Shown here in pieces: positions 7,357 through 14,965 of a DNA stretch of 24,626 nt; position 1 is the first letter of the stretch, and every line of letters starts with the position of its first letter. Position numbers and translations under genes: made by a program. This DNA is from JARIHD01 sp035758825 (lineage in GTDB: Bacteria > Patescibacteriota > Saccharimonadia > Saccharimonadales > UBA4665), in contig DASTWA010000010.1 in assembly GCA_035758825.1 (NCBI GenBank), positions 1-24,626 of the forward strand. Direction: 5' to 3'. The notes beneath the pieces were generated by a model that searched no databases, was not told where the DNA came from, and saw only the letters and a program-made list of their open reading frames with translations.

Positions 7357-8151
7357 CTAGTCGGTCCAAGCCATTGCGGCAACCAGCAGCGCAATTGCCG
7401 CAAGTACGATTGCGCCGCCGGCGGCGATGCCTGCATAAAAGGCTATGACCAAGCCGCCCAGTACGGCGACCATCGCGGCGGCCACAGCCAGGATGATGGT
7501 CTGTAGGAAGCTTTTGGCGAAACGGCTCGCCGTAACGATGGGAATGACCAGCAGTGCGCTGATTAGCAGGCCACCAACGATACGCAGGCTGAGTACGGCG
7601 ATAACCGCCGTCATTGCCGCCAGCAAGTAGTTAAGAACCCCTACCCTGTGGCCGGCAATCCTGGCGCTTTCTTCGTCGTACGCGATGTGTAAAAACGCCC
7701 GGTAATTGTAGGCAATAACCGCCAGGACAACGCCTGCGGCCATGGCGAGTGTCAGCAGATCGGCTGCTGTGGTTGTGGTGATGCTCCCGAACAAATAAGC
7801 CGTAAAGTCGGCATTTGCGCCTTTGGCAAGATTCATAAAGACTACTGCCAATGCCAAGCCGCCGCTCATAAGTATGGCCAGGCTGACTTCGCCGCTAAGC
7901 TGTTGTTTTTGCCGGAGCCATTCCAATAAAAGGGCGCCCATGACGGTTACCGGAATGGCGACGGCGATGGGCGCAAAGCCCAGCATTAGCCCGGCGCCAA
8001 CACCGGCCAGGCTTACGTGCGCCAGACTATCGGCGATCAGCGAGTAGCGGCGGGCAACCAAAAAACTCCCCATCACCGGAATGGTAATAGCAACCAGTAA
8101 GCCGGCTACCAGGGCCCGGATCATAAAGTCGTATTGCAAAAATTCAGGCAT
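7357..8151 (-). CDS. znuB: Metal ABC transporter permease (ZnuB/MntB family)
   Basis: The 264-residue integral membrane protein has about eight hydrophobic segments and typical family wording ('GSFLVARRYSLIADSLAHVSLAG', 'LRIVGGLLISALLVIPIVTA' split across helices). It forms the dimeric channel that passes Zn or Mn into the cytoplasm. I place the start at ATG 8151 ('MPEFLQYDFMIRA'), which overlaps the ATPase stop by 8 nt and has GAGGGG 4 nt upstream. The longer in-frame reading to 8286 only adds a Ser/Thr-rich stretch antisense to nothing meaningful and is inside the ATPase gene. It is the last gene of the binding protein-ATPase-permease operon. Confidence 0.92.
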   Translation of the reverse strand: MPEFLQYDFMIRALVAGLLVAITIPVMGSFLVARRYSLIADSLAHVSLAGVGAGLMLGFAPIAVAIPVTVMGALLLEWLRQKQQLSGEVSLAILMSGGLALAVVFMNLAKGANADFTAYLFGSITTTTAADLLTLAMAAGVVLAVIAYNYRAFLHIAYDEESARIAGHRVGVLNYLLAAMTAVIAVLSLRIVGGLLISALLVIPIVTASRFAKSFLQTIILAVAAAMVAVLGGLVIAFYAGIAAGGAIVLAAIALLVAAMAWTD

Positions 8152-8923
8152 GATGCCCCTCGTGGTCGTGATGTAAGAACTCGTGTTGCTGCTTGTAGAA
8201 CGTCGGCAAGTGTTTTTGGGGGTCGAATAATTCCGGCTTGCCGTCGTACTGGATACTCCGGTTAAGGCAGATGATGCGGCTGGCATGACTGACTAAAGTG
8301 TCGACTTCGTGCCCAACGGTGATGATCGTAATTCCCTTACGCTGCAAGGTATGGAGCGTCTCATAAAAGTCTGCTTGGGCGCGTTCGTCGATGCCGGTCG
8401 TCGGCTCGTCCAGAATTAGTATATCGGGGTTGCTGGCGAGGGCTTTGGCAATGGCGACCCGCTGCCGTTGACCGCCCGACAGGTCGGCATACCTGCGGCG
8501 GGCCAAGTCCTTAAGGCCGACGGTGCTGAGCGCATCTTGGGCTAGGGCGGCCGAACCGGCAGAGCCGAGCTTTACGACTTCCATGACGCTCATGGGCACC
8601 GTGCTATTGTTGGCGCTTCCATGCTGAGGGATGTAGCTGATCTTCGCGCTGTCGGTATGTACCCGGCCGGATTTGGGCTTAACAAACCCCAGCAAGGTGC
8701 GCAGCAGCGTAGTCTTGCCCGCGCCGTTCGTGCCGACAATGCCTATGAACTCGCCGGTATGCACGCAAAGCGAGATGTTGTCGAGGACAACCTCGCCGCC
8801 CAATTGGACCGTCAGGTTGTCGACGTCAATCAGCATGTCATGAACATGCGAGGGCAATGCGGAGGTTTCGGAGATTTTCCCGCTGGACGCTGATGTAGTC
8901 TTTGCCGTTTTTTTGGTCTTCAT
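8144..8923 (-). CDS. znuC: Metal ABC transporter ATPase (ZnuC/MntA family)
   Basis: The 259-residue ATPase drives metal import. Walker A 'GTNGAGKTTL', signature 'LSGGQRQRVAIAKAL', Walker B 'ILILDEPTTG' and the switch His in 'TVGHE' are all present. The C-terminus is His-rich ('HEFLHHDHEGHHA'), a possible metal sensor or chaperone tail. Start choice is open: ATG 8923 has AAGGA 8 nt upstream but makes the gene overlap the binding-protein gene by 86 nt; ATG 8836 begins right at the usual ABC start ('MLIDVDNLTVQLGG'), 1 nt after the binding-protein stop, but has no visible ribosome-binding site. I keep 8923 on the ribosome-binding site. The extra 29 residues are Lys/Ser/Thr-rich and disordered-looking. 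Confidence 0.9.
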   Translation of the reverse strand: MKTKKTAKTTSASSGKISETSALPSHVHDMLIDVDNLTVQLGGEVVLDNISLCVHTGEFIGIVGTNGAGKTTLLRTLLGFVKPKSGRVHTDSAKISYIPQHGSANNSTVPMSVMEVVKLGSAGSAALAQDALSTVGLKDLARRRYADLSGGQRQRVAIAKALASNPDILILDEPTTGIDERAQADFYETLHTLQRKGITIITVGHEVDTLVSHASRIICLNRSIQYDGKPELFDPQKHLPTFYKQQHEFLHHDHEGHHA

Positions 8924-9725
8924 GGCTTAATCCTTCTAGGGGGTCGAACACGAGCGTTCGCGCGCCCGTCTCTTGAGCTATAGTATCAGCTAACCGAGGG
9001 CTTACCAAGCTCTCAAAAAAGATGTGGGTTATGCCCTTCTCTTTTACTATGTCGCTTATTTCGGCTAGCCGGGCAGCGCTTGGCTCTTCTTCGGGGCTGA
9101 TGCCGGCAATCGCTTCGGTATTGAGCTTGTAGCGCTTGGCAAAGTACGACATGGCATTATGCGATGTAACTACCGTGTCCTGTCTGCAGCGTGCGAGTCC
9201 GTCCCGGATGTCGCGGTCCAAAGCGGCAAGTTCGGCGTTGTAATCCTTGGCGTTTTGTATGTAGTCTTGTTTGTGGGCCGGGTTGGCTCGTATGAGTCCG
9301 TCCCGGATGTTGTTGACTACTTTTTGGGCCAATACCGGATCAAGCCAGACATGCGGGTCATTATCCTTGAGGCGTGAGATGCCGTGGATGCCCATCACTA
9401 TCGTCCCCCGATAGTCATTGACGAACTTGTCGGCCCAAGGCTCGAAGCCGACGCTGTTAAACATAAATACGTCGGCCTTTTGGGCGTCCACGAGGTCCTT
9501 GGCGGATGGCTCGAAGTCGTGCGGTTCGGCGCCGGGTGGTGTTATGTTGGTGATTTCGACGTATCCGCCGCCAACGTGCTTTGCGAAGTCCTGCAGCGGG
9601 TAAAAGCTAACTGTCACCTGTAATTTGTCGTTTGTGTTATGCGAGCCTGTTTTGGATAGGGCGGCCACCAGGCTGCCTATGGCAAGAATGGATACGGCAA
9701 GTACTAAGATTTTTTTCATTTTCAT
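8838..9725 (-). CDS. znuA: Zinc-type metal-binding protein of the ABC importer (ZnuA family)
   Basis: The 295-residue cluster A-I substrate-binding protein has an N-terminal export or anchor segment ('MKMKKILVLAVSILAIGSLV'). There is no lipobox cysteine, so it is either secreted or held by an uncleaved anchor. Predicted metal ligands are H69 ('GAEPHDFEP'), H125 ('DPHVWLDP'), H189 ('VTSHNAMSYF') and D261 ('FDPLEGLSHED'). His rather than Glu at the third position is typical of zinc rather than manganese binders. The His-rich loop of Gram-negative ZnuA is missing. It is the first gene of the three-gene import operon; a 19-bp palindrome lies upstream at 9771-9789. Confidence 0.93.
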   Translation of the reverse strand: MKMKKILVLAVSILAIGSLVAALSKTGSHNTNDKLQVTVSFYPLQDFAKHVGGGYVEITNITPPGAEPHDFEPSAKDLVDAQKADVFMFNSVGFEPWADKFVNDYRGTIVMGIHGISRLKDNDPHVWLDPVLAQKVVNNIRDGLIRANPAHKQDYIQNAKDYNAELAALDRDIRDGLARCRQDTVVTSHNAMSYFAKRYKLNTEAIAGISPEEEPSAARLAEISDIVKEKGITHIFFESLVSPRLADTIAQETGARTLVFDPLEGLSHEDQKNGKDYISVQRENLRNLRIALACS

Positions 9726-9770
9726 GGGTTTCTCTGCTTACAAGACCAAGCATACGGCCACGTCCGTAAT

Positions 9771-9789
9771 ATTGCAAAATTGTTGCAAT
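9771..9789. promoter_or_regulatory. Candidate operator of the zinc importer operon
   Basis: A perfect inverted repeat, ATTGCAA-N5-TTGCAAT, lies 46 bp upstream of the binding-protein start and 22 bp from the end of the neighbouring membrane-protein gene. The size and dyad symmetry fit a Zur- or other metal-sensor box, but the sequence matches no consensus I know. Confidence 0.5.
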
Positions 9790-9810
9790 TTATTGAGAAT
9801 TCTGCAAAAA

Positions 9811-10539
9811 CTAGAACTTATGCTGCCTGCGGACGGTCTGAGAAGTCTCGGCACGTTTGGTAAGCACCTGGGGCACGATTCCGAACACCAAAATAAGCGC
9901 ATAGGTCACCGCAAAGCCGCACATAATGCTCGGTACTCCTTCCAGAGTTCGCGGATTAATCATATTGATGACACTTGTCGGCAGAATAAAACTGACATAT
10001 CCGGCGATTTGCAGATAGAGCGCTTTGCGGATGCGGGGTTTGACCTTGTCACTGTAGTACCAGGCCACCCCGATGCCTAGTAGCAATAGCGCGTAGTAAT
10101 ACGTAAAGTACAGGCCACCAATGGGGCTTGCAAGCTGGAAGACGGCATAATTGCCGGCGCAGACATGTCCGGCAAATGCCGTTGTGTTCAATCCAAACAA
10201 GCCGGCAAAGGCGATGCTGGCAGCGTACCCGCCCCCGGTTATCAGACGTGATCCCCTGCCCGATATTTCTTGAATCATATGAATCCCCATGGCTGGCAAC
10301 AGGGTGATTGCCACAAACCCGACGCGCGACCAACTGGCCTGTGCGGTAGCATTCCCGCAGACCTGATATTCGGCAAACTGAAAGGCCGCCAAACAGACCA
10401 GGGTTGCCCCGACGATGCGCCCTAACGGCGATAGCCGGTAACGTATCATGGTGTACACAAACAAAAGTGTCTCTATGGCAAATGTTGCTATCATCACCGG
10501 CGGAGAGAAGCAGTACAGCGTGTTTTTCTTGTAGCGCAT
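9811..10539 (-). CDS. Seven-helix membrane protein, sensor-module-like
   Basis: The 242-residue protein is almost all membrane. About seven hydrophobic helices are separated by short loops, with a basic cytosolic tail ('TKRAETSQTVRRQHKF'). Its layout recalls the N-terminal 7TM sensor region of some histidine kinases and diguanylate cyclases, but no kinase, HAMP or cyclase domain follows. Three or four cysteines fall in loops ('YQVCGN', 'GHVCAGNY', 'SIMCGF'). No Shine-Dalgarno is clear; TATGGT lies 13 nt before the ATG. It sits between the zinc importer and LigD on the same strand, with no evident co-transcription signal. Function unknown; the sensor idea is inference from topology. Confidence 0.6.
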   Translation of the reverse strand: MRYKKNTLYCFSPPVMIATFAIETLLFVYTMIRYRLSPLGRIVGATLVCLAAFQFAEYQVCGNATAQASWSRVGFVAITLLPAMGIHMIQEISGRGSRLITGGGYAASIAFAGLFGLNTTAFAGHVCAGNYAVFQLASPIGGLYFTYYYALLLLGIGVAWYYSDKVKPRIRKALYLQIAGYVSFILPTSVINMINPRTLEGVPSIMCGFAVTYALILVFGIVPQVLTKRAETSQTVRRQHKF

Positions 10540-10584
10540 CTTGCTTTAGCTTACCATACTACAAAACAATTTTGGAGTAAGGAC

Positions 10585-13116
10585 TCAGCCGCCATTTTCG
10601 ATGTTTTTTAAGATACGGGACAGGTCGATCCCTTTGCCGGCTACCGGTTCCCATATGTCGCCAATGCGTTTTAGCCGCGGCGGCGTATTTTGGATCGTAA
10701 AGTCGCTCGGCTTAAGTCCTGACTTCACCTCATCCCAATGCAGCGGCATGGACACGCTGGCCTCCGGCGTCGGACGGACCGAGTATGGCGCAGCCAGGGT
10801 CTGGCCTTCCCGGTTTTGCAGGAAATCCAGGTAGATCTTGTGTTTGCGCTTTTCGGGCATGCGTTCGACGCTGGTGATCTTGGGCTGCCTCTTATTAACT
10901 TCCAGCACGATTAGATGGGCCAGGTTTTTGGCTTGTTCGTAGGTATATTTGGCGCCCATTGGTATGTATATGTGTAGCCCGGTTTTGCCCGAGGTCTTGG
11001 GGTGAGAGGGTATTCCCCATTCATCACAGACTTCTTTGACCGTCCGTGCGACTTCGATGACTTGCTCGAAGCCTATGCCCTCGGGGTCCAGGTCGATGAC
11101 GATCCAGTCGGGTTTATCGAGATGATTTATTCGTGAGTTCCAGGGGTTAATCTCGATCGAACCCAGTTGCACGATATAAAGCAAGGTGTCCAGCTTGCCG
11201 CCGACTACCCAGTGGAGGTTGGCGTTATTGGAATCCGAAAAGATATCGGCGGATGGCACCCAATCCGGTAGGTGCTCGTTATTTTTCTGGAAGAAGCTGG
11301 GGCCTTTAATGCCGTCGGGCATGCGGTTCATGGATAATGGCCGGTCTTTTAGGTATGGCAGGATGTAATCGGCCACCAACTCGTAGTACGCAAATAGGTC
11401 ACCCTTCGTATATTTATGCTTCGGGAAAAACACCTTGTCGAGATGCGTCGCTTCAAACGGCAGCTCACGAGAGCCCGATACACCTGTCCTGTCCACTACG
11501 TCCTCGCCTGTGGCTGTGGATGTAGTAGCCACAACAGGTCCATCGGGCTTCTTACGGGCTTTAGGCTGTTCGCGTCGCACTTGCGACGGCTCTTTATCGG
11601 GGCGGAGGCCTTCAAACTGCGGATGGCGCATGGAACCGTCGTGCGTCCACTCACTAAAGCTCATTTCGCAGACGACCTCGGGCCGTACCCAGTGCACCGG
11701 CGCATTAGGCTTTGGTTCGATAGTAAACGGTGAGGTTTTGCGCTCTAGGCGCAGCAGCTTCTGGTGTAACTCTTTGCGTTGGTTGTCGGGGATGCCACCG
11801 CCGGAATGGCCGACATATATATAATTGCCTTTTTTGTCATAGACGCCGACCAGCAAAGAGCCGAGGTATTTGCGCCCGCCACGCGGTTCGGTAAAGCCAC
11901 CGATAACTACTTCTTGCCGCAGGTGGGTTTTGATTTTGAGCCAATCCTGCCCCCGGTCATTCTCGCGGTAAGGGCTGTCGGCGCGCTTGGCGACCATGCC
12001 CTCCATGCCGCGGCGCTGCATCTCCTTAAAGAGTTCAAGGCCCTTTTCGGGCAAATCGTCACTGAATTTAAGCGTGTTGTCTTTGGTTGGCAAAACTACT
12101 TTGAGCAGCGCTTTGCGTTGGGCGAGCGGCATGCTGCGCACGTCGTGGCCGTCACACCAGAGAATGTCAAAAATGTAATATTGCAGATTCCCCTGAGGCT
12201 CCTTTTTCCAGCCTTGCAGCCACTCAAAATGAGCCGAGCCGCCAGCATCGACTACGACGATTTCGCCGTCGACGACCACATCGTGGTCCAGCCCGCGCAA
12301 AGCTTCGGCAACCGGGATGTACCGCTCGCTAAAGTCCAGGCCATTGCGGGAGTAAAGCTCGATAGTGCTTTTGTGCTTGGACCCGATCGCCCGGTAGCCG
12401 TCCCACTTGATCTCGAACAGCCAGTTTTCGCGGCTGAAGGGCTCGTCGACAAGCGTGCACAGCATTGGTTTGACCACCCAAGGCTTGCCAATCCTCGGAT
12501 AGGCGCTTAAGTCAGGCAATCTATTGTGGGCGCCCAGGTCATCGACCTTATGGTGCGACCTGACTGACGTATCCTGTTTGGTTATATCGGCGGTCGTGGC
12601 GAATTCGTCGCTTTTCTTGATAAGCAGCCAGGCGTTCTCTTCTTTGGTGTCGTGCATTTTAATTAGAGCGAACTCGCCTTTGAGTTTCTTGCCATGCAAC
12701 ACAAAGGTGATGTGCCCGTCCTTGAGCTCACTTCGCAGTGTCCGTTCGCTTCCGCCATTGGCGGATTTACCGTCATCCTTGCGGGCTTCGTACCAGCCTT
12801 CGTCCCAGATAATGACATTCCCCGCACCGTAGTTGCCTTCGGGGATCACACCTTCAAAGTTGCGGTAGTCGTAGGGGTGGTCTTCGGTCTGGACGGCCAG
12901 GTGGTGGTCGTGAGGGTCCATGCTTGGGCCCTTTGGCACTGCCCAGCTTTTAAGGACGCCGTCAATTTCCAGCCGGAAGTCGTAATGTAGCCTGGAGGCG
13001 TGGTGTTCCTGCACGACGAAACGTAGCTGGTGGCCAGTAGCGGCTGTTTTTTTGGCGCCTTTTGGCTCGGGTGTCTTAGAAAAACTACGTTTTCGAAAGT
13101 ATTCCCGAAGTCCCAT
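10585..13116 (-). CDS. ligD: Multifunctional ATP-dependent DNA ligase LigD (PE-LIG-POL order)
   Basis: The 843-residue enzyme repairs double-strand breaks with Ku. Domains run in order: 3'-phosphoesterase about 30-170 ('EHHASRLHYDFRLE', 'GVIPEGNYGAG'), ATP-dependent ligase about 210-400 with nucleophile K237 in 'EIKWDGYR', 'VVDGEIVV' and 'EGMVAKR', OB-fold to about 530 ('GGFTEPRGGRKYLGSLLVG'), a Pro/Lys-rich linker about 510-560, and the primase-like polymerase about 570-830 with 'DLDP' (675-678), 'TSGKTGLHIYIP' and 'YLDFLQN'. This order matches Pseudomonas-type rather than mycobacterial LigD. It begins 5 bp after the ku stop with AGGG upstream, so the two form an operon. All three active sites look intact. 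Confidence 0.96.
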   Translation of the reverse strand: MGLREYFRKRSFSKTPEPKGAKKTAATGHQLRFVVQEHHASRLHYDFRLEIDGVLKSWAVPKGPSMDPHDHHLAVQTEDHPYDYRNFEGVIPEGNYGAGNVIIWDEGWYEARKDDGKSANGGSERTLRSELKDGHITFVLHGKKLKGEFALIKMHDTKEENAWLLIKKSDEFATTADITKQDTSVRSHHKVDDLGAHNRLPDLSAYPRIGKPWVVKPMLCTLVDEPFSRENWLFEIKWDGYRAIGSKHKSTIELYSRNGLDFSERYIPVAEALRGLDHDVVVDGEIVVVDAGGSAHFEWLQGWKKEPQGNLQYYIFDILWCDGHDVRSMPLAQRKALLKVVLPTKDNTLKFSDDLPEKGLELFKEMQRRGMEGMVAKRADSPYRENDRGQDWLKIKTHLRQEVVIGGFTEPRGGRKYLGSLLVGVYDKKGNYIYVGHSGGGIPDNQRKELHQKLLRLERKTSPFTIEPKPNAPVHWVRPEVVCEMSFSEWTHDGSMRHPQFEGLRPDKEPSQVRREQPKARKKPDGPVVATTSTATGEDVVDRTGVSGSRELPFEATHLDKVFFPKHKYTKGDLFAYYELVADYILPYLKDRPLSMNRMPDGIKGPSFFQKNNEHLPDWVPSADIFSDSNNANLHWVVGGKLDTLLYIVQLGSIEINPWNSRINHLDKPDWIVIDLDPEGIGFEQVIEVARTVKEVCDEWGIPSHPKTSGKTGLHIYIPMGAKYTYEQAKNLAHLIVLEVNKRQPKITSVERMPEKRKHKIYLDFLQNREGQTLAAPYSVRPTPEASVSMPLHWDEVKSGLKPSDFTIQNTPPRLKRIGDIWEPVAGKGIDLSRILKNIENGG

Positions 13117-13121
13117 GCGCC

Positions 13122-13889
13122 CTACTCTTTGATACTCGCTTTAAGTGCGCCCATGAGGTCCTTGGCAGTAGTTTCGGTGTGCTTTTCGGCCTTGGCTTTA
13201 GGGATTTTCTTGCCCTTGGCCTTCTTTTTGATAAGCTCTTCGAGCTCGTCGGTATAGGTGTCGTGCAAATCTTCGGGGATGAACGGCCGCGTCTCTTGTT
13301 TGACGAGCTTCAGAGCCATCTCGACTTCTTTATCGGTCAGGTCTTTGTCGGTCGGCAGGTTCAGCTCGCCTGGCTCACGCAAGTCTGTCGGGTAGCGCAT
13401 TTGGTTGAGCACCAGCGCCCGGCCTACGGGCTTGATGACGGCAATGTGCTCCTTCTCGTGCATGACGAATTTGGCTAGCCCGATTTTGCCGGACTTTTTG
13501 AGCGCGGTACGCAGCAGTGCGTAGGCCTTCTCGCCGCCTTTTACGGCTTCAAGGTAGTACGGCTTTTCGAAGTAACGGATGTCTATGTCTGGTTCGTCGA
13601 CGAACTGCATAATATCGATGGTCTGCGTTTTTTTGGCATCCAGCTCTTCCAGATCCTTTTGGCTCAGGACGATGTAGTCGCCCTCCCGGTATTCATAGCC
13701 TTTAACTATGTCGTCCCAGGCGATTTCTTCGCCGTCCTTGCGGCAGATGCGGGCGTAGCGGATAGGTGCATGGTCTTCTTTGTGGAGCATGTCCAGGTCG
13801 ATGCCCTGCCTGGGGTTGCTACCGCTGAACATCCGTACCGGGATGCTTACTAGTCCAAAACTGATTGATCCGTTCCATATTGGTCTCAT
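13122..13889 (-). CDS. ku: Ku DNA end-binding protein
   Basis: The 255-residue bacterial Ku homodimer threads onto DNA ends and recruits LigD. The start at 13889 gives the classical beginning 'MRPIWNGSISFGLVSIPVR'; the in-frame reading to 13985 only adds an unrelated stretch that crosses the divergent gene. Core beta-barrel motifs are 'RYARICRKDGEEIAW', 'GYEYREGDYIVL', 'FEKPYYLEA', 'YALLRTAL', 'HIAVIKPVGRALVLNQMRYP'. The C-terminus is Lys-rich ('KKKAKGKKIPKAKAEKH'), as in other Ku proteins that bind DNA nonspecifically. AAGG lies just 3 nt before the ATG, which is closer than usual. It is the first gene of the ku-ligD operon and is divergent from the 'IAESPPPP' gene. Confidence 0.96.
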   Translation of the reverse strand: MRPIWNGSISFGLVSIPVRMFSGSNPRQGIDLDMLHKEDHAPIRYARICRKDGEEIAWDDIVKGYEYREGDYIVLSQKDLEELDAKKTQTIDIMQFVDEPDIDIRYFEKPYYLEAVKGGEKAYALLRTALKKSGKIGLAKFVMHEKEHIAVIKPVGRALVLNQMRYPTDLREPGELNLPTDKDLTDKEVEMALKLVKQETRPFIPEDLHDTYTDELEELIKKKAKGKKIPKAKAEKHTETTAKDLMGALKASIKE

Positions 13890-13927
13890 AATCCTTATGG
13901 TACTACAAACATACCGGCCGGGCGAGG

Positions 13928-13933
13928 TATGAT
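13928..13933 (+). promoter_or_regulatory. -10 element of the IAESPPPP gene (leaderless)
   Basis: TATGAT, 7 nt before ATG 13941. This placement favours 13941 as the true start with no leader; a GAGG at 13924-13927 would instead suit ATG 13935. Confidence 0.45.
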
Positions 13934-13940
13934 AATGCAT

Positions 13941-14483
13941 ATGAGTTCTTACGAAGATGTCCGGCAACAGTACAAACCTACGCATATCAAGGTGTTATTA
14001 ATTGCCGAATCCCCGCCGCCGCCAGCCGGGATGCAGAGTAGCCGCCAGTTTTATTACACCGACCGTTTGCGCAAGGACGACCGGCTGTTCACTAATACTA
14101 TATGGGCGCTCTACCCCGAAACCGAAGGCCAGGCCGAGAAGGAATTGGAAGAGCAGAAAGAAGCCTGGCTTCGTAAGTTCCAGGCCGACGGCTTTTATAT
14201 GATCGAGGCTTTAGAAGAATCCCAGGTCCATGAGGTCACCAAAAAACAGCGCCAGGAACGGATCAGCCAAAGCCTGCCCCGGCTGCTGGAACGTGTAAAG
14301 GCTATCGCCGATCCGGACACCAAGATTATCCTAATCAAATCCAATGTATTCGAGGTGGCCGCCCAGCCCCTGCGGGACGCCGGCTTTACTGTACTTAATA
14401 CCGGACTGGTTGACTACCCTGGCCATTTCAACCAGAAGGCCTACCGTCAAAAATTACGCCAGCTGGTGGCGTCCGCCAGCTAG
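13941..14483 (+). CDS. Uncharacterised protein with IAESPPPP motif, divergent from Ku
   Basis: The product is about 180 residues (longer starts at 13935 and 13929 are possible). Near the N-terminus 'IKVLLIAESPPPPAG' precedes 'RQFYYTDRLRKDDRLFTNTI'. The central part is a charged helix ('ETEGQAEKELEEQKEAWLRK'). The C-terminal half has an alpha/beta look ('DTKIILIKSNVFEVAAQPL', 'DAGFTVLNTGLVDYPGH'). A beta-strand ending in an Ala/Glu-Ser/Ala-Pro-Pro motif and a closing His-containing strand remind me of the uracil-DNA glycosylase superfamily (motif 1 'GEAPG' and a late His). This is a weak, by-eye likeness. Being head-to-head with ku, it could act in DNA repair. No signal peptide or membrane segment. 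Real gene: high confidence; function: unknown. Confidence 0.8.
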   Translation: MSSYEDVRQQYKPTHIKVLLIAESPPPPAGMQSSRQFYYTDRLRKDDRLFTNTIWALYPETEGQAEKELEEQKEAWLRKFQADGFYMIEALEESQVHEVTKKQRQERISQSLPRLLERVKAIADPDTKIILIKSNVFEVAAQPLRDAGFTVLNTGLVDYPGHFNQKAYRQKLRQLVASAS

Positions 14484-14506
14484 GCGGGGCACACCGGGCG
14501 CCATGC

Positions 14507-14512
14507 TACTAT
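14507..14512 (+). promoter_or_regulatory. -10 element of the receiver gene (leaderless)
   Basis: TACTAT, 6 nt before ATG 14519, with no Shine-Dalgarno. It lies 23 bp after the stop of the preceding gene, which suggests separate transcription. Confidence 0.4.
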
Positions 14513-14518
14513 GTGTGT

Positions 14519-14965
14519 ATGAATCCACAAACCGCTCCAACGCTCAAAGTAGTCATCGTCGAAGACAATACCAGTCTGGCCGACATATACAAGACACGTC
14601 TCGAAATTCTTGGCTATCAATGTTTTACTGCCTACGACGGCGAAGACGCCCTGGCCGTTATTCAGCGCGAGCTGCCCAATTTGGTGCTGCTTGATCTGAT
14701 GGTCCCCAAGATTGCCGGTGACCAAATTTTAGCCAGGATGCGTGCCAGCGAGTGGGGCAAAAACATCAAGGTCTTGATTATTTCGAATCTAAACGAAGCC
14801 GATGCACCGGACGGACTTCGCGAACAAGGGATCGAAGGTTACGCCGTAAAGGCAAATTTGACTAATGACATGCTCGACCGGTTCGTTGACCAAATCCTTA
14901 AGCCGGAGGGCCAAACCGAAGACGTCCTCCTCGAAACCAAAGGTTCCGAAAATCTCCCCGCCTAG
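14519..14965 (+). CDS. Receiver-only response regulator
   Basis: The 148-residue CheY-like protein has one phospho-acceptor domain and no output domain. Key residues are in place: acidic pair E15-D16 ('VIVEDNTS'), phospho-acceptor D59 ('VLLDLMVP'), S89 ('LIISNLN') and K111 ('YAVKANLT'). The C-terminal 20 residues are acidic and disordered-looking. I start at ATG 14519; an in-frame GTG at 14513 overlaps the proposed -10. No histidine kinase is in the window. The orphan receiver probably acts through protein-protein contact or phosphorelay. The gene ends inside the CTAG shared with the stop of the convergent HD-like gene. Confidence 0.9.
   Translation: MNPQTAPTLKVVIVEDNTSLADIYKTRLEILGYQCFTAYDGEDALAVIQRELPNLVLLDLMVPKIAGDQILARMRASEWGKNIKVLIISNLNEADAPDGLREQGIEGYAVKANLTNDMLDRFVDQILKPEGQTEDVLLETKGSENLPA

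Noticed and set aside
11779..12510. A 243-codon plus-strand frame inside ligD
   Set aside because: Antisense shadow of the conserved ligase domain.
13890..13985. N-terminal extension of Ku
   Set aside because: The family starts at 'MRPIWNG'; the extension overlaps the divergent gene.
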